NCBI RefSeq assembly: GCF_026130605.1
Contig: NZ_JANFAU010000002.1
Location: forward strand, 496,001 to 560,000
From: Sphingomonas lycopersici
GTDB lineage: Bacteria; Pseudomonadota; Alphaproteobacteria; Sphingomonadales; Sphingomonadaceae
Direction of reading: 5' to 3'
DNA: 64,000 bases
Shown: piece by piece, positions 16,013 to 23,500 of the stretch
How positions within the stretch are numbered: position 1 is the first letter of the stretch
How the letters are laid out: each line of letters begins with the position of its first letter
Program-made: the position numbers and the translations under genes
The notes under the pieces: generated by a model
Database searches by the model: none
What the model was told of the DNA's origin: nothing
The model's input: only the letters and a program-made list of their open reading frames with translations

Positions 16013-16717
16013 TCAGTGGCCCTCCATTGCGGAGAGCCGCTTAACATCGGCGAATATCTGCTCGGCTGCCTCGGAGGGCTCCAGGCCTCGCTGTTCCATG
16101 TTCTCAATTTTCAGAACCAGCTCAGCCAGCGATGTCACCGGGTAGGCGTCAATTCGTTCGTCGAGAGCTACCAGCGGATGAAACATCTCATCCTCCCGCT
16201 GCCGGATGCGCGCAGGGAAAGGCGGCTCACTCCCCAACGCTGCAATGCTGCTCCTTCGCCGGTCGTCTGCCTCGATGAAGCGCCGGGCAGCTCGAACGGT
16301 CGATGGCCATCCCTCTGCCGGATCGCCATCGCCTGCCCCGATCGCGACGTATTGCTCGGCCAGACTCCGCGAGTATGACTTGGCGGATGAGAAGATGACT
16401 GGGCCGCCGCCCACTGACGTCCCGCCCCGCTCTTCGACATGAGGGATCGCTTCGATCAATGCGCGGTGCCGGGCGACCTCGGCACCCCAGCCCTGTTTTG
16501 CCGGAAGGTATTCCTCCTCATAAAAGCGATCGAGCGCGTCCGATGCAGTTGCCCGCTGTTTGATCAGGGACAACAGCGACGGCGTGCCAAGAGTCGGCGC
16601 GCCCTTAACCTCGCTGGCGATCGCAATGCCTCCCCCTACGAGAGCGGCCCCGGCAACATAGGCCGTCGCGGTGGTGGCGGCGCGTATGATCGCTCGCCGG
16701 CTGGTGATGGCGTCCAT
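16013..16717 (-). CDS. Hypothetical protein with Tat-like N-terminal signal, 234 aa
   Basis: The N-terminus TSRRAIIRAATTATAYVAG is a twin-arginine-like signal or a membrane anchor (S-R-R-A-I-I then a hydrophobic Ala/Thr/Val stretch). The rest is soluble, with charged helices (ASDALDRFYEEEYLPAKQGW, TVRAARRFIEADDRRRSSIA, LAELVLKIENMEQRGLEPSEAAEQIF). Not recognised as a known family. It lies 3 bp from the upstream gene and one base from the next, in the minus-strand operon. Confidence 0.6.
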   Translation of the reverse strand: MDAITSRRAIIRAATTATAYVAGAALVGGGIAIASEVKGAPTLGTPSLLSLIKQRATASDALDRFYEEEYLPAKQGWGAEVARHRALIEAIPHVEERGGTSVGGGPVIFSSAKSYSRSLAEQYVAIGAGDGDPAEGWPSTVRAARRFIEADDRRRSSIAALGSEPPFPARIRQREDEMFHPLVALDERIDAYPVTSLAELVLKIENMEQRGLEPSEAAEQIFADVKRLSAMEGH

Positions 16718-16720
16718 CGC

Positions 16721-17095
16721 TCAGGCCTCCTTCGCTGCAGCGCGAGCCGCGTTGATGGCCTCGGTGACGTTCGGCGCGAGACACCATGCTTCGAATGGCT
16801 CATATGCCTCGTCACCGAACCGATGATAGGCGGCGAGGGTCTGGCGCCCGTATTCATCGCGGATCGCCCCCAGCGCTTCCGCGCGGTACCCAACGAACTC
16901 GAACCAGTCGTCGTCGCTGATAATGTAGCGGGTGCGCCGCCACTCACCCTTCGGCGGCAGAGCGACGCACGACGCCAGCAGCCGCTTGGCGCGTGGATCA
17001 TCGGTCCACGGCCGGTTGGTGTTGATGGAATGGATAAGGACGAGCGCCGGGGTGGCGCGCGTGGGCACAGCTAGGCTATGCGCGGCAGTAGCCAT
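16721..17095 (-). CDS. Hypothetical first gene of the minus-strand operon, 124 aa
   Basis: Not recognised. Starts 149 bp from the divergent XRE gene, with its promoter presumably in 17096-17244. Contains RPWTDDPRAKRLLASCVALPPKGEWRRTRYIISDDDWFEFVGYRAEALGA, with acidic and aromatic residues, and a C-terminal Ala-rich helix. The gene lies directly downstream of the operator-like boxes and is likely repressed with the following four genes. Confidence 0.55.
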   Translation of the reverse strand: MATAAHSLAVPTRATPALVLIHSINTNRPWTDDPRAKRLLASCVALPPKGEWRRTRYIISDDDWFEFVGYRAEALGAIRDEYGRQTLAAYHRFGDEAYEPFEAWCLAPNVTEAINAARAAAKEA

Positions 17096-17167
17096 TTTCG
17101 ATCTCCTAACGATCGAGTTGTGGTCAGACCGGGTGGGAGGGGCCTAATCCTCCTTCCCGGTCGCTAA

Positions 17168-17182
17168 ACCGCTCGAAGCGGT
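17168..17182. promoter_or_regulatory. Perfect dyad upstream of the minus-strand operon
   Basis: ACCGCT, CGA, AGCGGT: 6-bp arms with a 3-base centre. It adjoins the left GATAA box in the divergent control region. Candidate operator. Confidence 0.4.
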
Positions 17183-17197
17183 GATAAGAATTTGATC
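17183..17197. promoter_or_regulatory. Operator-like box 1
   Basis: GATAAGAATTTGATC, an imperfect dyad that matches box 2 (17227-17241) at 12 of 15 positions. The boxes are 44 bp apart, about four helical turns. It lies between the start of the five-gene operon and the XRE gene. Confidence 0.5.
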
Positions 17198-17226
17198 TAT
17201 GAACCGGCTTGCGTCAAGCGCAGATT

Positions 17227-17241
17227 GATAATATTTTTATC
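17227..17241. promoter_or_regulatory. Operator-like box 2
   Basis: GATAATATTTTTATC, with 5-bp perfect arms (GATAA/TTATC). It ends 3 bp before the XRE start codon and would cover its ribosome binding site region, as expected for autoregulation of a repressor. Confidence 0.5.
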
Positions 17242-17244
17242 TCC

Positions 17245-17490
17245 ATGACACCTGACCAAAGTGCGATGGCGCGCGCGGCGCTGCATCTTTCCCGCGCGGA
17301 ACTGGCAACCCTTGCCGGCCTCGGCGTCGCCACTGTGGTCAGATTTGAAAGCGGGCAAAGCGTGACAGACGATTCAATCGTCGCGATGCGTGCCGCGCTC
17401 GAAAAGGCTGGCGTGGAGTTTATCCCCGCAGGTGCCGCGATTCGCGATAGCGGGGGTGCGGGCGGACCCGGCGTTCGCCTTCGAGGCTGA
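17245..17490 (+). CDS. XRE family repressor-like protein
   Basis: An 81-aa helix-turn-helix protein. The ATG at 17245 gives MTPDQSAMARAALHLSRAELATLAGLGVATVVRFESGQSVTDDSIVAMRAALEKAGVEFIPAG, the standard five-helix Xre domain of alphaproteobacterial regulators that end in G-V-E-F-I and GxGVRLR. It faces the five-gene operon across a region with two related operator-like boxes. In phages and satellites such genes set the lysogenic state, which is the likely role here. Confidence 0.85.
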   Translation: MTPDQSAMARAALHLSRAELATLAGLGVATVVRFESGQSVTDDSIVAMRAALEKAGVEFIPAGAAIRDSGGAGGPGVRLRG

Positions 17491-17504
17491 TCCTCAGGCT
17501 GCGC

Positions 17505-17897
17505 TCATTGCTGGTCAGCGGGTGGCTCCGGCCGTCGCCACGGATTCGCGACATACCGCCGACCATCCATAACTCCGAACATCACCGGCACATTCAACAG
17601 GACGGCCCAAAAGATGAAGGTGCCTCCACGTTCGTCCTTGCTCACCTCGCGACCGTCGTCGGCGTATTGTTCGCAACCGCCGCGGAGCGGATCACTCTCC
17701 TCGCATGAAGGCCGGCCCGCCATCACCGCCGCGAATAACGCAATACCCAGCGACCATAGCATGCCATTTCTGAGCGCAATCCAACGTCCGCTTTTTTCAG
17801 CCGCTTCCCGCGCGGTTTTCCAAGCGAAAAGGACGACGCCCGCCAGGAGCAATATGCGCAATGCCTCGAATAGCTGATGCGAGTATGTCTCAGGCAT
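17505..17897 (-). CDS. Small membrane protein with three predicted helices
   Basis: A 130-aa protein with hydrophobic segments ALRILLLAGVVLFAW, MLWSLGIALFAAVMAG and FIFWAVLLNVPVMFGVM, and a Cys-containing loop (SCEESDPLRGGC). The C-terminus is charged and Pro-rich. No family was recognised. It is convergent with the XRE gene (14 bp apart). In an element with ejection-type genes a holin-like role is possible but not shown. Confidence 0.55.
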   Translation of the reverse strand: MPETYSHQLFEALRILLLAGVVLFAWKTAREAAEKSGRWIALRNGMLWSLGIALFAAVMAGRPSCEESDPLRGGCEQYADDGREVSKDERGGTFIFWAVLLNVPVMFGVMDGRRYVANPWRRPEPPADQQ

Positions 17898-17971
17898 CCC
17901 GGCCCCCTTTCATGAGCAGGATATTGCGGATGAGTGGTTAGCGATCGGTGATTGGCATTACCGTCGATCGA

Positions 17972-18187
17972 TTATGGGGCGCAGGTACCGCATAGCTTCG
18001 TATCGGCCCTGCCCAACTTCTCCGCAACGGCCACGGCTGCCTGACGGTCGTCATAGGGGCCGTGCCATTGTCCATTCCGTCCAGAGTCCCCCGCCTGCGT
18101 GCCGCGGCCATCGTTGCAGTAGCCGCACGACCCGACATGCACCCGCGCGCGATCATGGGTCCAATTCTCATAGACGTAGAACGCCAT
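17972..18187 (-). CDS. Small CxxC-pair protein, 71 aa
   Basis: From the ATG at 18187: MAFYVYENWTHDRARVHVGSCGYCNDGRG, then NGQWHGPYDDRQAAVAVAEKLGRADTKLCGTCAP. Two CxxC pairs, C-G-Y-C and C-G-T-C, could bind one zinc ion. The composition and length suit a small DNA- or protein-binding accessory factor. Not a named family as far as I can tell. A longer start at 18205 is possible. 18188-18443 to its right shows no supported gene. Confidence 0.6.
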   Translation of the reverse strand: MAFYVYENWTHDRARVHVGSCGYCNDGRGTQAGDSGRNGQWHGPYDDRQAAVAVAEKLGRADTKLCGTCAP

Positions 18188-18443
18188 TCCTCTCTCCCTT
18201 TGCACGTACCCGAGAGACTAGCCCTCCTTTCGGCAGCGCGCCATTCATCGCGAAGGCTGCTCGGATCCTAGCGCCGCGCAGATAACGCGCTCGCGCGCGA
18301 GGCAGCCTCCTGGGCCCATTGCTTGCCTGCCGTGAAAGCCCAGAAAACTGCGCTTTCCCCATCGCCGACACGCCTTATCGCTATGCGCGCCGGCGGCTCT
18401 ATGGTATTCAGATACCCGTTCTATCCGTGGCGGAGGACTGACA

Positions 18444-19274
18444 TTGGAACAGGTGCCGAGCGTATCCACGAATAATCACGACTCCGCATCCGAGCGGCGC
18501 GCGGTCCTGGCCTCCCTGTGCGACGAATTGATGGAAGCGGGCGCCTCTGGCAGTTTTCCGCAAGACGAGGCGATTTTCGCAGCCGTCGCATATGCCCGGT
18601 TGCTCGCATCGATCGGCGGGCCTGCCGAACGTTGCCGCCTGGGAAGCTATCATCTCCTTGTGGCTAATCGCCATGATACGCTGGGCAATCGTTCCCGCGC
18701 TGCCTTCGCGCGGGTCGAAGCGGCACAGGCGTTCCAGCTCGCCGCCGACAATGGCGACGCCAACGCCGTCGCGACCCTGAATGCGCTGGGTATGACCGTC
18801 CGCGAATCCCCCTCGGCGGAATTCGAGAGCCACGCGCGAGACTATGACGCTATGTGCCGAGACGCCGCGTTGGGCGACGTGAGCACGCTGATCGGCATGA
18901 TCGAAGGCTCGTTGCTCGGCGATCAACATGCCGCGCAATATGAGGGGCTAGTGGTCGCGGAATGGTTAGCGCGGCTGGTCGTTCCGGTGAGTGCGCCTGA
19001 AACGTTGCCAAGGTTGGCGAGCATCTTGGCCGGGGTTCTGCTCGTCAGGATGGATTGGGAATTGCGCGAGGGCAGCGAGGTGATCGCCTGGCAAAAGCTC
19101 GAGCAAGCGTTTTCGATGCTCGCCGCGCTGAATCGCGCCGGCGAGCCAAGCGCGGCCGGTGCTCTTCACGGACTGATGAACGACACGGCTTTGCTGAGCC
19201 GCGCAGGTCTTAAGGCAGTCATCCAATCATTCCCCGATCTTCTCGCATTCGTCACGCCCGCAGGCATCGCGTGA
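18444..19274 (+). CDS. Hypothetical protein ahead of the ejection-like genes, 276 aa
   Basis: Starts with TTG at 18444, six bases after a good GGAGGAC ribosome binding site (18432-18438). Helix-rich, Ala-rich and acidic throughout, for example SERRAVLASLCDELMEAGASG, AAFARVEAAQAFQLAADNGDANAVATLNALG (a TPR/Sel1-like pattern) and RLASILAGVLLVRMDWELREGSEVIAWQKLEQAF. No signal peptide. It is 34 bp upstream of the 405-aa gene, so the three genes from here to 25133 form one unit. Function unknown; an adaptor or scaffold for the following large proteins is possible. Confidence 0.55.
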   Translation: MEQVPSVSTNNHDSASERRAVLASLCDELMEAGASGSFPQDEAIFAAVAYARLLASIGGPAERCRLGSYHLLVANRHDTLGNRSRAAFARVEAAQAFQLAADNGDANAVATLNALGMTVRESPSAEFESHARDYDAMCRDAALGDVSTLIGMIEGSLLGDQHAAQYEGLVVAEWLARLVVPVSAPETLPRLASILAGVLLVRMDWELREGSEVIAWQKLEQAFSMLAALNRAGEPSAAGALHGLMNDTALLSRAGLKAVIQSFPDLLAFVTPAGIA

Positions 19275-19308
19275 CGGTTCCTGCCTCATTCCAGAAAAGG
19301 TGCATTTA

Positions 19309-20526
19309 ATGGCGGCTACCCTCTCCGCGCCGCGGGGCATGTTCGGTGCTCCGATGCTTTCCGACATGCGCCAACCGCCCTTTGTTCCGCTGAGTTTCAG
19401 CCAGCAACTTCTTGGCGCTCAATCTCCCGACCCTATGTCGGCGCCGCCCGTGCCACCGCAATCAGCGCTCTTGCCCTCCCCACAAGATACAGGGACCCAG
19501 CCGGACGAAGGGCCGCGCTCGGGTATGCCTTCGACTGCCCAGCGCCCGATCTTCGGGGCAGAAATGCTACGCGGGCCGAACGTGGATCAGATGACGGCGG
19601 CGCCAGATTCGCTGACTACGCCCAAGTTGCAGCCGGGCATGTTCGGCGCGTCATTTGACGTGAACAAGATTCCTATCCGCAAACCTAGCTTCTTCCAGAG
19701 CGGCGGCTTGGGCGAAAAGATTCTCGGTGGCATCGGTGAATTTGCGTTGCGGTATTCAGCCAGCCAGGGCGACCCATATGCGATGGCTGTCATCAACAGC
19801 CGACTCGCTCGACAGCGGGACAAACTCGAATGGCAGCGTGACCAGATGAAGCTGATGCAGCAGCATCAGTGGCATTTGGACGACCGCGACTTCGAGGCGA
19901 ACAAGCCAGTGATCCGCAATACCTCGAACGAGATTGTAAGGGTCGACCCGCGCACGGGCTCTGCGCAGATGCTCTACAAGGGTTCGCTGCCAGCTGAAGA
20001 TTATGCGCAGGGGCTAGGGTTCGAGGCGGGGTCGCCTGAGTATAATTCCGCGATGCAGGATTATGTGCTGCGCGCAAACGGCCCCACTGCCTTTCAGAAC
20101 AATACCGACCTTGAAGGCGTCAAGCAGGATAACCGCGTGTCGCTGGAGAATACCCGCCAAGGCAACCGCGTTTCGTTAGAGGGGGTGCGGCAGCAAAATC
20201 GCATCGGCCTGCGCGGCGTTCCCACCTACGCGGACACCCATCCTCGACCAGGGGCAGGCGGCAACCCAACCTTGGGCGGAGTCGTTGCCCCGATCCTGGC
20301 GAAGATTAGGGATGGCAAGCCGCTAAGCCCCAGCGAGCAGTTGGCGTGGAATTCCTACAAATCGGGGCGTAGCCATCGAGGCGGCCTATCGATGCCGAAC
20401 AATCCGCCGAGCATGGTCCCCGGCACGCCCCAACTGCCGGTCACCGTGGCAACGCCCGAACAGGCGCGAATGCTCCCTAAGGGAACTTATTTCAAAACCC
20501 CCGATGGTCAGGTGAAGGTGCGCTGA
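19309..20526 (+). CDS. Large hypothetical virion or ejection-like protein, 405 aa
   Basis: The ATG at 19309 is chosen: AGAAAAGG lies 8 bp upstream, and the earlier GTG at 19300 overlaps that site. The N-terminal 120 residues are Pro- and Met-rich and disordered, with three M/I-F-G motifs (GMFGAPML, IFGAEML, GMFGASFD). The middle has SGGLGEKILGGIGEFALRYSASQGDPYAMAVINSRLARQRDKLEWQRDQMKLMQQHQWHLDDR, a coiled-coil-like helix, followed by a 33-residue set of 11-residue repeats (LEGVKQDNRVS, LENTRQGNRVS, LEGVRQQNRIG). Resembles internal or tail-associated proteins of podoviruses in overall plan; the next gene shares its F-G motif and overlaps it by one base. Confidence 0.55.
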   Translation: MAATLSAPRGMFGAPMLSDMRQPPFVPLSFSQQLLGAQSPDPMSAPPVPPQSALLPSPQDTGTQPDEGPRSGMPSTAQRPIFGAEMLRGPNVDQMTAAPDSLTTPKLQPGMFGASFDVNKIPIRKPSFFQSGGLGEKILGGIGEFALRYSASQGDPYAMAVINSRLARQRDKLEWQRDQMKLMQQHQWHLDDRDFEANKPVIRNTSNEIVRVDPRTGSAQMLYKGSLPAEDYAQGLGFEAGSPEYNSAMQDYVLRANGPTAFQNNTDLEGVKQDNRVSLENTRQGNRVSLEGVRQQNRIGLRGVPTYADTHPRPGAGGNPTLGGVVAPILAKIRDGKPLSPSEQLAWNSYKSGRSHRGGLSMPNNPPSMVPGTPQLPVTVATPEQARMLPKGTYFKTPDGQVKVR

Positions 20527-23500
20527 TGGCCGATCCGTGGTCCGAATTTCACGATGCACCGACACCCCAGGGCGCGAGGCCAGCCGACAAATGGGCTGAG
20601 TTTAATGACGCGCCCGTCCGCCCTACCCCAGCTCCGGCTCCCAATTTGCACCCCACCGGATTGGCGCATGATGGCGACACCTTCCGTCTTAACGACGGGC
20701 GCAATGCGCGTCTGTTCGGTGTCGACGCTTTCGAGCTAAATCAGAACGGCTTCAGCCCGAACGGGGCGACGGTGCCTCTGGGGCAACAGGCGCGGTCGGC
20801 GCTGCTGCCCTATGCCACCCCCAATGCCTCGGTGTCGTTGACCGGTGACGTCACATATGGGCGTCCCGTAGCCTCGCTTAACAACGGAGGCGATGCTGGC
20901 GCGCAGCTCTTGCACGATGGCCTCGCGATCACGATCCCGAACTATCTGCGTTCCGACCCGCAGCGCTTTGTGGATTACACTCAGACGGAACGCCTTGCTC
21001 GTCTCAATCGCCGTGGCGCCTTCGGTCTTACCTATCAAACGCCCGCCTCCTTCCGTCACGGCGAGCCGCTGACCCGCGATACCAACGACGCGATCTTCTG
21101 GGATGAACCGACCCCATTCGCGGGCCTGCCGAAGCCGATCGAGCAGGGCTACATCTCGATCTGGATGGACCCAAAATCCAAGCCGGAGGATCTGATCGCA
21201 TACGCGAACACCAACGGTTTCAAAGTCGACCCTGATCAGGTGCGCGAAAGGTATCGCCAGCGCGCCATTACCAAGCGGCCTGATCCCGCGATGAATTATG
21301 TACGGCCGCCGCGCGTACTCACCAATCTCGGCGATGGTGCTTTCGGCGCTGGCCTTCGCGGGTTCGCCGATCCGTTCAATTTGCTGGACGAGGCCGGCGC
21401 GGTGGCCGACACCTTGGTCCCCGGCAGGGAACGGGAGAACCTGTGGAATAGCAGCCGGCGTTTCGGTGACATCTACGGTAACAATCTTGAGCAAAATCGG
21501 GCGATCCTGGACTACGATGAGGAAAATCATCCGTGGGCGCGGTTCGGTGGGCAGCTTGCCGGCGGTCTTGTCGTGCCCGGCATGTCGATCGAGGGCGTGG
21601 GCGCCGCGGCTGCTCGGAAAGCCCTGGAAGCTGGGGCAACTCGGTTCGCCGCGGAGCAGGCCGCGCGCAATGCCGTGGTGTCCCGCCTCGGCTTGGCCGG
21701 TGCGATCGAAGGCGGCGTGGCCGGGGCTGGTCAAGGCGAAGATCTGCAGAGCCGGGCGACCGGGCTAGCGATCGGCATCCCCGTCGGGACCGCGTTGGGA
21801 ATCGGAACGGGTATTGCCGCGCCGAAGGTCGCACAGATTTTTGGGGTGCCCTTCTCACGTCTCGTTGGTCGTGACGGTGAGCGTGCAGCGGAGGGATTCA
21901 CGGATGGCGCGCTCGATACCGCACGCGCCAGCACCGAGAACAAATATGCAGGGCCGCAGCGGCCGACGCCGGTAATGGAACCGCGAGCGCCCGGCGGCGA
22001 CTCTTCGCCCTCCCCTTCTCCCTGGGATGAGTTCGCGGACGCGCCTATGCCCATGCGCGCGGATCTGGATCCTCCGGCCATGTTCGGACCGGAGATGGCC
22101 GGCGCGCGAATCCCCGATCGCATTGACGTGAATGGCCGCCCTCGCCCGCTTCTCGATCCAGCGACTCACTCCGAGCGGATGGCCGCTGCGCAGCGGCTAG
22201 AACCGCGAGACATCATGCCTTTGCCGTCGAACGCGGTGGACGGGCTGCCCGAGGCGGATCGTATTACCGCTGGACGATATGAGCACGTGCGCGCGCCCAA
22301 AGAACGCGATACGCTCGATCCTCGCTCGGTTGCGAATGCGAACACGGGTGCGCCGATCGCCGCACGCGGCCCGCTGGACCTGGTATCATGGCTCCGTTCA
22401 CAAGGCGGTATTCGCGCCGAAGGTGGTGAGCTGGAACATGCGGGCATCGGGAACGCGCCACGCGCAGGAATAGACTTCGCGGGTGGCGAGAACCGATACG
22501 GGCCACTCATCTCGAATTCGGGCATGAGCTATGACGATGCGGCATTCCGAGCGTGGGAAGCTGGATACTTCCCGAGCCATGCTGAGCGGCCGACCCCGAC
22601 CGAATTTCTGCAGGCGCTGACCGATACGCATAGCGGTCGCAACCGTGCATTCCATCCAGACGATCTCCCGGAAGTCGACGCGTTCAACGCTGCCCGCCAG
22701 CAGCGCTGGGACGTGGAGGCCGCGCGCGAAGCCGGGGCGCCACTGTCTATCGATCGTGGTGCCCCGGCTGATCTCGCTGACCTTGATCGGAACGCAGCCC
22801 CTATCGAGGCCTATCAAGAGTGGGGCGAAAACGCGCCAAATCTTGCGGGCAATATCCGGCTCGACAAGCTAGACAGCCCGCAGGCGATCAAGCGGGCGCT
22901 ATCGCAGGTCGATCGCATCTCAGGTGGCTTCGATGCTGCGCGGCGGGGCAGGATTACGCAGGCGGAAACTGAACGGCTCGCTGCGGAACTCAATATGTCG
23001 CCAGGCGACCTTCTGAAGCGTCGCGGCGGCCAAGCGTTCAACGCCGAGGAAGCCCTAGCCTCACGCCAAATCCTGGCGAAGTCGGGCAACGAGCTAGTCA
23101 ACATGGCGAAGACGCTTCAACGCGGCGACGCCAGCGAAACCGACATGGTTCGTTTCCGCGAGGCGATCGTGCGCCACGCTGCTATCCAGGAGCAGGTATC
23201 GGGCGCCGCGGCAGAGGCTGGTCGCGCACTTCAGCAATATCGGATGGTCGCTAGTAGCCGGGCCGTCCGAGGCGACGTGCTGCGCCATTTGATCGATGAA
23301 GGTGGTGGGATCGATGGCCTTCGCGACGCCGCCGAGATGATCGTGGATCAGGCGGAAAACCCGGCCAAGCTCAACCGCATCGTAAAGCAGATGGCCACGC
23401 CAACATGGAAGGATAAGGCGCAGGAGGTCTGGTACAATACGATCCTATCGGGACCGAAAACCCACGCCGCCAATATCCTCTCCAACCTCTACACGACGGT

